Source: Candidatus Falkowbacteria bacterium CG1_02_37_21
Lineage (GTDB): Bacteria; Patescibacteriota; Patescibacteriia; Patescibacteriales; UBA12465
Direction: 5' to 3'
DNA length: 33,824 nt
NCBI GenBank assembly: GCA_001871165.1
Contig: MNUT01000018.1
Span: 1-33,824 of the forward strand
Positions 1 through 8,293 of the stretch are shown here, one piece after another (position 1 is the stretch's first letter; every line of letters begins with the position of its first letter). The position numbers were made by a program, and so were the translations under genes. Under the pieces are notes generated by a model, which ran no database searches, was not told the origin of the DNA, and worked only from the letters and a program-made list of their open reading frames with translations.

Positions 1-2053
1 TATCAGTGCCGCCACCGGTCTTTGACGTCATGAGAGAATCAACGCTAGTCGCCGTTGAGTCTAATTTATTGACATATAAGGAATCAGCATGACTTATTGC
101 GGAAGATGGAGGAGAAGAAGATGGTGTTTCAGTATTTTTATCCAGCAACTCTTCGGCGACTACATTATTAGTTCGCGGGGTAGAAGAGGTTGGCGCAGAT
201 TCATTCTGGATATGACGTGCTAAATTATGAATTAATTGACCTCCCAAGAGACCCAACATTGCTCCACCAGTACGAGCTGTCATTTTAAAAACACGCTGAA
301 ACCGATTATCTAATTTATCATCTTTTATTTTTTGCTCAAAAGACTTATTCAACCCTTCTAAGCCAACTTCAGCTTTTTTATTTTCATAAGCATCCGACAT
401 TTTCTTTAAACATAAATATTCTGTCGGATTATTTTTTTGAAAATTACGATCTAATAATTTTGTTCTTACTTCATTATAATCATAATTACCATAAATTTCA
501 TTTGGAGTCTCCTGATGATTATTAGATCTATTTACTATATAATCTCCCGCCAAGGCACCTAAACGATAACCGGCATAAGCTGACATAGCCTGACGAATAC
601 CCGGTATTTCACGAGCGGCAATTCCTAAACCGACAAATACGGCCGTGGAGGCTACCTTTTCCCGTGAACTCTTGCCGGAAATTATATCTTCTATATTTTT
701 AAGCTTATCAAAAATACCTTTTTTATTCATTTTTTCTTCTCTCGCCAAATTAGATTTATCAATATTATCCAAACCTTCTATGGCTCTAATAATTTGATCT
801 TTTTGTTCCATCATCTTGTCGGGGGCAATTTGCATTAAACCACTCCGGCTCTGCTCTTCAATATATTCATCAATTAATTTTGTTCTCTCCCCTTTGTCGT
901 CTAGATTAACTCTAGAAATTTCAATTTTTTTCTTCAAGCTAATAGCGGCAGCTAAACGATCCTGAATAGCAAATTTATCAATCTCAGTTTTCTTAGCCTT
1001 AATTTCTTTTACTTTTTCATCAATTTTTTTCTTTAAACGTCCCTCGGTAATTACTCTATCTAATATTCTAGCTCCAGCAATAATAGAAATACTTGCGCCA
1101 ACTCCAATGCCTAAGGTCGCAACAGCTGAAGTAGTAGATAAAACACCCGCCCCTATGTAGATGGCTGATTTACCAGCAACCAAGCCAATTTTTTTTAAAT
1201 TACTGGAATTTTTATTTATTTCTTTTTTAGCCTCAGATATTAAATTATCTTCTTCTGCTCGATAAACATCTTGAATTTCTTCTTTTGTTAAACCGGTCTT
1301 AACGGCCAAATTCTCTAAATTAATATCTAAATTAGCATTTAACTTTTCCGCAACGAGAGAATCTGATAGTTCTTTTAATTCTTCAGCCAATTCCAAGGAA
1401 ACATTTGCAATCTCCTGGTATTGGCCATTCTTGATTTCTCCTTCTTTAATTTTTAAGTTTTCCAAGTGTCGACGATAATTCTGGGCCGGGCCGGGTTCTA
1501 AGTCAGCTTGAACATCATTAACTTCTTCCGTTTTAGACTTTTCTGTTTTTACTTCCTCCATTTGAGGTTCATTTACTTCAGTTTTTCTTACTTTAGACTC
1601 CTTATTATCAAGCTCCTTTACTTCAACATCTTCTATCTCAGGACCACCCAACTTTATTTTTTTATCCGCCTCACCAGCCTCTTCCTTAGTCATATCCTCT
1701 GCTGTTAAAACTTCCATAGGCTTCAACGTCCCATCTTTATCTAATTCCCCCTGAGAGTCATATTGTTGTATCTTGTCAAAATTAGCATGATAGTTCACGC
1801 CAAAATCTTTTTTAAATTGATTTTTTAATCCTTGAATTTCTTTATTAATTTTGATCTTATTTTTTAAATTTTTATTTTTCTCTTTCAGCGCTTCTATTTC
1901 CTCAAACCTTAATTTCATGTCATTTAAAACTGACTCCTTATTATTTTCCTCGGCGGATGCTTCTAGCTCATCAGGATTCGCATTTACCGACTCGTCAGGA
2001 TTTTTTGTCTTTTTTTTATCAAATAAGTTAGAAAAATTTTCAAAAAATTTCAT
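1..2053 (-). CDS. Large hypothetical protein, coiled-coil/charged N-terminus with several glycine-rich hydrophobic segments; 3' end beyond the window
   Basis: Hand translation of the minus strand from ATG at 2053..2051 (MKFFENFSNLFDKKKTKNPDESVNANPDELEASAEENNKESVLNDMKLRFEEIEALKEKNKNLKNK...) stays open to the window edge (about 684 codons). Absent from the ORF track, presumably because no stop lies in the window. Confidence 0.85.
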   Translation of the reverse strand, partial: MKFFENFSNLFDKKKTKNPDESVNANPDELEASAEENNKESVLNDMKLRFEEIEALKEKNKNLKNKIKINKEIQGLKNQFKKDFGVNYHANFDKIQQYDSQGELDKDGTLKPMEVLTAEDMTKEEAGEADKKIKLGGPEIEDVEVKELDNKESKVRKTEVNEPQMEEVKTEKSKTEEVNDVQADLEPGPAQNYRRHLENLKIKEGEIKNGQYQEIANVSLELAEELKELSDSLVAEKLNANLDINLENLAVKTGLTKEEIQDVYRAEEDNLISEAKKEINKNSSNLKKIGLVAGKSAIYIGAGVLSTTSAVATLGIGVGASISIIAGARILDRVITEGRLKKKIDEKVKEIKAKKTEIDKFAIQDRLAAAISLKKKIEISRVNLDDKGERTKLIDEYIEEQSRSGLMQIAPDKMMEQKDQIIRAIEGLDNIDKSNLAREEKMNKKGIFDKLKNIEDIISGKSSREKVASTAVFVGLGIAAREIPGIRQAMSAYAGYRLGALAGDYIVNRSNNHQETPNEIYGNYDYNEVRTKLLDRNFQKNNPTEYLCLKKMSDAYENKKAEVGLEGLNKSFEQKIKDDKLDNRFQRVFKMTARTGGAMLGLLGGQLIHNLARHIQNESAPTSSTPRTNNVVAEELLDKNTETPSSSPPSSAISHADSLYVNKLDSTATSVDSLMTSKTGGGTD

Positions 2054-2068
2054 AAATTTATAACTAAA

Positions 2069-2422
2069 TTATTTGGTTAAACTGGCAACGGCTTCTTTAA
2101 TAAATTCATCTAAGCCAACTTTCACTTTTTCCGCATAATCGGGAATATATTTATCTAATAGTTCCTGTAATTTTTCCTGATCAGGAATTAAACTATTTTC
2201 TAAAAGTTGCGAATATTCCAAACGACCCTCCTCATTAAGATTTTCCATTATAATTAAACCTAAACGACGAGTAATTTGTAGGGCCAAATTCTCTCTAACA
2301 TAATTTTTATCCGCTTCCGGTAAATTAGATAAATAAGCTTGCTCAATTATTAAATCGGCGATCTCTTTTGATTGATCGGAATTATTTAAATCCGACGTCA
2401 TAGTGTTGGTTGTAACAGACAT
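2069..2422 (-). CDS. Small acidic helical hypothetical protein (117 aa), possibly DUF5663-like
   Basis: Complete ORF with a TGTTATAAT extended -10 upstream; pattern resembles small CPR proteins of unknown function; family assignment from memory and weak. Confidence 0.7.
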   Translation of the reverse strand: MSVTTNTMTSDLNNSDQSKEIADLIIEQAYLSNLPEADKNYVRENLALQITRRLGLIIMENLNEEGRLEYSQLLENSLIPDQEKLQELLDKYIPDYAEKVKVGLDEFIKEAVASLTK

Positions 2423-2448
2423 AATATTATATTTATTTTTATACCAAT

Positions 2449-2457
2449 ATTATAACA
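2449..2457 (-). promoter_or_regulatory. Extended -10 promoter element (TGTTATAAT) upstream of the 117-aa ORF
   Basis: Minus strand reads TGT-TATAAT about 27 nt upstream of the ATG at 2422; no good -35. Confidence 0.45.
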
Positions 2458-2482
2458 TTTATTGCTACTAATAATAAAGTAA

Positions 2483-3244
2483 TTAATTATTAACAAAGTT
2501 CAAGAAACCTTGCGTCAGTTGACCTAATTCAGAAAGTAATTTTTTATTAATTTTTATTTTATGGACTAAAGTAGATGGATTATTAATAATAAATCTAATT
2601 ATTTTAACACAATTATCCGAAATTGTCAATAAATTAGTCAATTCCAGACCTAATTCTTGGCTATTATTACCTTTACTATTCACAAAACAAGACTCACACA
2701 CAATTCCACCGTTTAATAAGTTAAAATAGTTCTTACCCGGAGTTAGCTCTTTTTTGCAAATTAAACACTTAGCCAGCGCCGGTTCATAGCCTAATTCCCT
2801 CAAAAATCTCCAGGTAAAATGTAAAGACAACAGCTCTCCCACACCACGACTAAATTCGTCTGTATAAGCATCAACAAACTTCAACCAATCTAACAATAAA
2901 AAAAAGAGACGGCCATCAGTCTGACTGTCTCTCACTAAACGATCAAAGAGCTTGAGCACTCGACCGGCATAATATAATTTATTTAAGTCACTGCGAATAC
3001 CGGAAAAACTATCGGTCAACAGGGCGGAGCCAATATAGTCAAAACCACGCCCCTTAATTATCATTAAATTAGCCAAGGTCAACGGCTCTAAATGACTGGC
3101 TAATTTAGAGCGTAATTTTTTTGTGCCACGCGCCACTAAAGACAACTTGCCAAAATTTAAAGTATAAGCGGTAATCAAACTATCATGTTCACGATAAGGC
3201 CGGCGCTGTAAAATTAAGGCCGGCGAATTTTTTGTAGCCTCCAT
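2483..3244 (-). CDS. recO: DNA repair protein RecO
   Basis: N-terminal OB-fold-like start (LILQRRPYREHDSLITAYTLNFGKLSLVARGTKK) and CxxC...CxxC zinc motif (CLICKKEL...GGIVCESC). Confidence 0.85.
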   Translation of the reverse strand: MEATKNSPALILQRRPYREHDSLITAYTLNFGKLSLVARGTKKLRSKLASHLEPLTLANLMIIKGRGFDYIGSALLTDSFSGIRSDLNKLYYAGRVLKLFDRLVRDSQTDGRLFFLLLDWLKFVDAYTDEFSRGVGELLSLHFTWRFLRELGYEPALAKCLICKKELTPGKNYFNLLNGGIVCESCFVNSKGNNSQELGLELTNLLTISDNCVKIIRFIINNPSTLVHKIKINKKLLSELGQLTQGFLNFVNN

Positions 3245-3276
3245 AAATCAATTAAAGTTCCCTGCCGACTCCCCGC

Positions 3277-3663
3277 TTACAGTAAATTATCCAAATAACT
3301 CTGTAGAATTAAGGTAGCGGCAATTTCATCTCGCTCAGCTTTTTCTAAGTCGTTACCGTCCAAGGCATCCGCCGCTAAACTACTGAGACGCTCATCCACT
3401 AATTCCACTTGTCGACCGCTACGCTCTTTGAGCTCTTTATAAAAATTCAGCCATAAGGGATTATTAGCTTGAGCACCACTCATTTTCTGCGGTTTGCCTA
3501 AGACAATAATATTAGTTTCTTCTTCTTGTAAGACCTGTAAAACTTCCACTAACGTAGCCACGGTCTTTAAAGGCAGGGCTAATTTAACCTCGCTATCACC
3601 ACTAGCCAAACCAATTCTCTTTTCCCCCCAGTCAATACCTAAATATTGTTTTATCTTTTCCAT
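3277..3663 (-). CDS. ruvX: Putative pre-16S rRNA nuclease RuvX/YqgF
   Basis: YLGIDWGEKRIGLA, VLGKPQKMSG and DERLSS motifs of the YqgF family. Confidence 0.9.
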   Translation of the reverse strand: MEKIKQYLGIDWGEKRIGLASGDSEVKLALPLKTVATLVEVLQVLQEEETNIIVLGKPQKMSGAQANNPLWLNFYKELKERSGRQVELVDERLSSLAADALDGNDLEKAERDEIAATLILQSYLDNLL

Positions 3664-3664
3664 T

Positions 3665-4495
3665 TTATTTAGTTAAAATTTCACAGCCCTTTTCAGTAAT
3701 AGCCAACGTGTGTTCAAAATGAGCACTTAAAGAATCATCTTCGGTTAAAATTGTATAGTCATTATCGGCCACCGTCACTCGCCAGTCGCCGGCATTAATC
3801 ATCGGCTCAATAGCAATTACCATTCCCGATTTTAAAACCAGATTATCGGGAGAATTATCACGAATTTCAAAATTAAAGACATCTGGTTTCTCATGGGGAA
3901 AGTATCCCACGCCATGACCGACCAAATCTCTGACAACACCATAGCCATTCTTCTCGGCTAAGCCCTGCACCGCTCGCGCAATATCATTCAAAGTATTACC
4001 CGGCTTGGCCGCCTTAATACCTAAAGCCAAACAACGCTCTGTTATTTTCAATAATTTTTTAGCCTCATCACTAACTTTGCCGACACCAACCGTTAAACAA
4101 GTATCAGTAAAAAAACCACCTCGCTGAGAATGGGGATTACGAGGAGCTTTAAATTTAGCCCGCAAATCCGAAGTAACTGGCCATTCCATGCCAATATCCA
4201 AATCTACAATATCACCGGATTTAATTATTCTATTAGGCAAAGCCGCCCCATGAACAACCTCATTATTTATAGAGACACAAAGTGTAGAGGGGAAGAAAAT
4301 ACCGCCACCCATAGGATAATTCTTAAAAGCAGAATAACCCCCTGTCTCTTTAATTAATTTATTCGCCAGAATCTCCAGGTCCGCCGTTCGAACACCAACT
4401 TTTGTTGCCTTAGCTATCTGACGCAAAATAGCAGCCAGACGACGACCGCCTTCTTTAAGAATTCTAATTTCTTCGGTTGTTTTTAAATAAATCAT
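3665..4495 (-). CDS. map: Type I methionine aminopeptidase
   Basis: SINNEVVHGAAL, GHGVGYFPHEKP and IAIEPMIN motifs; extra segment between the DLDIG and FTDT metal-ligand regions. Confidence 0.92.
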   Translation of the reverse strand: MIYLKTTEEIRILKEGGRRLAAILRQIAKATKVGVRTADLEILANKLIKETGGYSAFKNYPMGGGIFFPSTLCVSINNEVVHGAALPNRIIKSGDIVDLDIGMEWPVTSDLRAKFKAPRNPHSQRGGFFTDTCLTVGVGKVSDEAKKLLKITERCLALGIKAAKPGNTLNDIARAVQGLAEKNGYGVVRDLVGHGVGYFPHEKPDVFNFEIRDNSPDNLVLKSGMVIAIEPMINAGDWRVTVADNDYTILTEDDSLSAHFEHTLAITEKGCEILTK

Positions 4496-4497
4496 AA

Positions 4498-5430
4498 TTA
4501 AGTTAATTTAAGGTATTTCTTGCCTTGTTTAGCGCTATGAATAGATAAGTACAGAAAAAATCCAAGCAGGACCACCATCGCCAGAGGCGCTAACCAAAAA
4601 GGAAATTCTTGGCCAAAACTTTCCATAATCATAATTGACCCCAGAACACCGATAGCATACATGGCGCCATTTTTTAAATAAGCAAATTTGGCAATTAGAT
4701 CAATACCGCGGACTGTTAATTCTCGGACGACAACCGCTCCGAGACCGTTACCTAAAATAATTAAGGGTACGCTGACGGTAAAAGCAAAAGCGCCAATAAC
4801 CCCATCAATAGAAAAAGAAGCATCCAAAATTTCTAAATATAAAATTTTACTCCAAGCCGCCATCGCCGGATTCAGAAGTTGCTGCTCTTTTTCCTCCGCA
4901 TTTTTTTTAAAACCATCGGTAATAAAGAAAGCGCTAACACCGATAGTCGCCGCTAAGGCCAAGATAGGATTCTGTTGTAAAGAGAGATAAACGACCGTAG
5001 TAGTGATAATTGAAGCTAAGGCATAAAACCAAACCCCTTGACGATGAATAAATCCCTCAACCAAAAAAGCATATTTTTTTTCTTCCAAAAATAGCCAAGA
5101 TAAAAAAACAAAAAATAAATAAATTCCGCCACCTAACAATAAAAGCGGCTTAGAATGCTCTAAATAGGCGTTCATTTCTTGACTACCGGAAAAAGCGTAG
5201 CCAATTACTTGTCCAATACCTAAACTAGGATTAGCCATCCAGACAATTATAAAAGGTAGCAGACCGCGCACCACAAAAACCGCAAATAATAATCCCCAAA
5301 ATAAAAAAATCTTCCGGTATTTCTCCGGCATGGTTTTTAAAATATTGGCATTAACTACAGCGTTATCAACGCTACTAATAATTTCAAACAAAGCCAAACC
5401 AATAATCGTGATAATCAAATTCCCCGACAT
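4498..5430 (-). CDS. DUF475/TerC-family integral membrane protein
   Basis: Multi-TM protein with EIISSVDNAVVNANIL and LDASFSIDGVIGAFAFT motifs typical of the TerC/DUF475 superfamily. Confidence 0.8.
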   Translation of the reverse strand: MSGNLIITIIGLALFEIISSVDNAVVNANILKTMPEKYRKIFLFWGLLFAVFVVRGLLPFIIVWMANPSLGIGQVIGYAFSGSQEMNAYLEHSKPLLLLGGGIYLFFVFLSWLFLEEKKYAFLVEGFIHRQGVWFYALASIITTTVVYLSLQQNPILALAATIGVSAFFITDGFKKNAEEKEQQLLNPAMAAWSKILYLEILDASFSIDGVIGAFAFTVSVPLIILGNGLGAVVVRELTVRGIDLIAKFAYLKNGAMYAIGVLGSIMIMESFGQEFPFWLAPLAMVVLLGFFLYLSIHSAKQGKKYLKLT

Positions 5431-5448
5431 AACATTTTAATATAATAC

Positions 5449-5580
5449 CTAAGTCCGGCTATTACGAAAACCGGGGGGTGGGGTTACAGACTGTCTGCCT
5501 ATTGAATGGCTAGAATCGGGCCCTAAACCGCTACGACTCGGAGCACCGGTTTGATTATCAGCCCTAAGACCACTCCCCAT
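5449..5580 (-). CDS. Possible nested 43-aa ORF or frameshifted tail of the 202-aa upstream paralog
   Basis: MGSGLRADNQTGAPSRSGLGPDSSHSIGRQSVTPPPGFRNSRT, in the -1 frame relative to the 5523..6131 ORF; AGGAG six nt upstream of its ATG; composition matches the S/G/R/N-rich tail upstream. Confidence 0.4.
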   Translation of the reverse strand: MGSGLRADNQTGAPSRSGLGPDSSHSIGRQSVTPPPGFRNSRT

Positions 5581-6131
5581 AATACGCTCCTATTACTTTG
5601 TCCGCTACTTTCTGTTTTTCGCAGGCCGCTAAAAGCTTCTTTCTGCAAACCACGGGCCACCCCACCCGAACCTAAACACTCCATTTTCTGATAGTTTAAA
5701 TCAGCCTTTTTTTGAGCACCACGACTAACTAAATAATCGCCACCACCGCGTAAGCCCGAAGAATGACTATCCTCAAAACCCATAGTACGAGCCGATTGGG
5801 CGACAGTATTTACTAGCTTAGCATCAGTTTTACGCATTCCCTTAAAACCATCTAACATGCCATTAATATCACTCAAGTCACTCTTAGAAAAACCCAATTT
5901 CGATTTATCTTCAAACAAATGATATTTATCTCCTTGTATGGCGGCGCGCGACGGAGCAACACCGCTTCTTACTCTGTTATTATATTTTTTTGCCAAATTT
6001 AAAACTACAGATTGGCTATCTTTATCTAAACTTCTATAACGAGAACTAGAGCGCAACATTTTTGATAAATGCTGTGTTGTTTGCGAACCAGACAAACCTC
6101 TTAATTCTTTAGCAATATTTTTCAAATCCAT
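5523..6131 (-). CDS. Hypothetical protein, paralog of the adjacent 98-aa ORF (202 aa, possibly frameshifted near the C-terminus)
   Basis: Complete ORF; N-terminal ~98 aa aligns with the ORF at 6140..6436. Confidence 0.7.
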   Translation of the reverse strand: MDLKNIAKELRGLSGSQTTQHLSKMLRSSSRYRSLDKDSQSVVLNLAKKYNNRVRSGVAPSRAAIQGDKYHLFEDKSKLGFSKSDLSDINGMLDGFKGMRKTDAKLVNTVAQSARTMGFEDSHSSGLRGGGDYLVSRGAQKKADLNYQKMECLGSGGVARGLQKEAFSGLRKTESSGQSNRSVLWGVVLGLIIKPVLRVVAV

Positions 6132-6139
6132 ACAAAAAT

Positions 6140-6436
6140 TTATTCTTTAAAACTTTCCAAAAGTTTATTAATCTGCTCTAAATCTCTATAGGTTAAACCT
6201 AATTTAATTCTATTTTGATGTAAATAATATTTGTCTTCTCTAACGGTTAAACGTGAAGGCTTAATACCCTTTCTAATTTTTTCTTTATATTTTTTAATTA
6301 AATCCAAAATCAACTCCCGATTATGTCTATCAAGATTCTTGTAATTAGGGTTAGTGCGCATCATCTCCTCTAAGCGCTGTTCAATCCGATAATTATATTG
6401 ATTACTTAAATCTTCGGTAACATCTTTGAGATCCAT
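6140..6436 (-). CDS. Hypothetical protein (98 aa), first member of a tandem paralog pair
   Basis: Complete ORF with a promoter-like sequence upstream; shares MDLK...LD...L.L.KKY...R.G..PSR....KY.L....KLG...L..IN..L..FK with the 5523..6131 ORF. Confidence 0.75.
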   Translation of the reverse strand: MDLKDVTEDLSNQYNYRIEQRLEEMMRTNPNYKNLDRHNRELILDLIKKYKEKIRKGIKPSRLTVREDKYYLHQNRIKLGLTYRDLEQINKLLESFKE

Positions 6437-6497
6437 AAATTTATTTAATTTAAAAATTTGGCTAAAAGATTTTTATGACAAAAGCCCTTATAAATAT

Positions 6498-6506
6498 ATT
6501 ATAGCA
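6498..6506 (-). promoter_or_regulatory. Extended -10 promoter (TGCTATAAT) for the paralog pair
   Basis: Minus strand TGC-TATAAT downstream of the secY terminator-like hairpin and upstream of the ATG at 6436. Confidence 0.5.
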
Positions 6507-6510
6507 CAAA

Positions 6511-6537
6511 AAAAATCAGCCTTAAAGCCAATTTTAT
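6511..6537 (-). terminator. Intrinsic terminator-like hairpin after secY
   Basis: Minus strand AAAATTGGC-tttaa-GGCTGATTTTTTTT. Confidence 0.5.
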
Positions 6538-6579
6538 TACTAACAATGATTCCTCAATGACTATAAAATTACCTAAATA

Positions 6580-7851
6580 TTAAATTCCGTCGTATTCCCG
6601 CATTGTTAACTGAGACTCTATTTCCTTCACGGATTCAATAACTACCGCCACAACGATCAACAAGCTGGTACCACCAATAGCTAAAGACTGAATACCGGTG
6701 AAATAACGCATCACGAGAGGTAAAACAGCAACTACGCCCAAGAATAAAGCGCCAACCAAAATAATTTTATGAGCGGTAGATGATAAATAATCACTAGTGT
6801 TTACACCCGGTCTAATACCAGGAATAAAACCGCCCTGTTTCTGTAAATTTTCAGCAATCTGAGTCGGATGAAAAATAACTTCTGTATAAAAATATGTAAA
6901 AGCAAAAACCAAGATAAAATAAACAATACCGTAGAAAAGCTGATTATTAAACAAAGCAATAGTAGAAGAAGCGGCATTAGCAATCCAAGCAGTTTTAGCG
7001 TGAATTAAGAATTGGGCAATCATAGAAGGAAACAAAACCACAGAGATGGCAAAAATAATCGGAATAACACCAGCCATATTTACTCTAATCGGTAAATGAG
7101 TATTAGTACCGCCAAAAGACTGATTACCACGCACCTGACGAGCATACTGTACCGGAATATTACGCTGACCTTCATTAATGATAACAATGCTGACAACAGT
7201 CACTAAAGTAATCAGAGCAAAAACCAAGACGGTTAAGACCTGGGTAGAATCAAAAGTAACGATAAAACGCTGTAACATGGTCGGTAAACCAGCTACGATA
7301 CCGGCAAATATTAACAGTGAGATACCATTACCAACTTTCTTTTCAGTAATAAGTTCGCCTAACCACATTAAGAAAATAGAACCAGCGGTAATAACTAAAA
7401 TCATGATACCTAAATCCAAGGCACTAATATCGCCTAAAATACCGGCGGAACTTTTACGGAGTAAAGTAATCATACCGTAAGACTGTAAAAGACCGAGCGG
7501 AACAGTTAACCAACGTGTCCACATGTTTATTTTCTGTCGTCCCGACTCTTCCTTCTGCATTTCTTCCACGGATGGCACAATCATTCCTACTAACTGAAAA
7601 ATAATAGAGGAAGTAATATAAGGAGCCACACCCATCATGACAATAGAAAAATTCTCCATACCACCGCCGGAGAACAAATTCATTAAACCTAAAATTTGGT
7701 TGGAGGCAAATAAATTACGTAAAGCGGCGGCATTAACACCCGGTACCGGAATATGAGCCGCTAAGCGAAAAATTACTAACATCGCCAAAACAAAAAGAAT
7801 ATTATTTCTTAGTTCCGGTATTTTCCAAATTTGGCTTAATTTACTAAACAT
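6580..7851 (-). CDS. secY: Protein translocase subunit SecY
   Basis: Multi-TM protein; RLAAHIPVPGVN, GGMENFSIVMMGVAPYITSSIIFQL, NEGQRNIPVQYARQ and MREYDGI. Confidence 0.95.
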   Translation of the reverse strand: MFSKLSQIWKIPELRNNILFVLAMLVIFRLAAHIPVPGVNAAALRNLFASNQILGLMNLFSGGGMENFSIVMMGVAPYITSSIIFQLVGMIVPSVEEMQKEESGRQKINMWTRWLTVPLGLLQSYGMITLLRKSSAGILGDISALDLGIMILVITAGSIFLMWLGELITEKKVGNGISLLIFAGIVAGLPTMLQRFIVTFDSTQVLTVLVFALITLVTVVSIVIINEGQRNIPVQYARQVRGNQSFGGTNTHLPIRVNMAGVIPIIFAISVVLFPSMIAQFLIHAKTAWIANAASSTIALFNNQLFYGIVYFILVFAFTYFYTEVIFHPTQIAENLQKQGGFIPGIRPGVNTSDYLSSTAHKIILVGALFLGVVAVLPLVMRYFTGIQSLAIGGTSLLIVVAVVIESVKEIESQLTMREYDGI

Positions 7852-7872
7852 ATTATAAACGCAAAAAGGATT

Positions 7873-8286
7873 TTATTTAATCTGACTCTTTAATCCTTCA
7901 CTCATCTTAATCTTATCAAATTTAACGGTCACTGTTAACTTTTCCTTACCGAGAATTTTTACCGGCAAAGTACTGGAATTAATCATTTTCTTCGCTAATA
8001 ATGTTTCCGGGCTGACCGTTTCATCGTTTTTAAAATTACTATTAATAGCGCTGACACTAACTACCTGATTTTTCGGCTGGAGAGAGCGGAAACCGCGAGA
8101 TTTAGGAATTTGTAATAACTGTTTCTTCATACCTAAACGCTTCAAACCGGTGACACCGGAACGAGATTTCTGACCTTTTTGACCGCGGGTACTATAAGTA
8201 CCGTGTCCGGAAGCGTTACCGCGACCGACCCGCTTATTTTTCTGGCGAGTACCGCTAGACTTTTTAATGGTATTAAGTGATAACAT
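7873..8286 (-). CDS. rplO: 50S ribosomal protein L15
   Basis: RVGRGNASGHGTYSTRGQKGQKSRSG motif. Confidence 0.93.
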   Translation of the reverse strand: MLSLNTIKKSSGTRQKNKRVGRGNASGHGTYSTRGQKGQKSRSGVTGLKRLGMKKQLLQIPKSRGFRSLQPKNQVVSVSAINSNFKNDETVSPETLLAKKMINSSTLPVKILGKEKLTVTVKFDKIKMSEGLKSQIK

Positions 8287-8293
8287 ATTATTC

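Noticed and set aside
1508-2063. Plus-strand ORFs of 66 and 70 aa (Phe/Ser-rich)
   Set aside because: Antisense to the long minus-strand ORF; Phe/Ser richness mirrors the Glu/Lys-rich coding strand.
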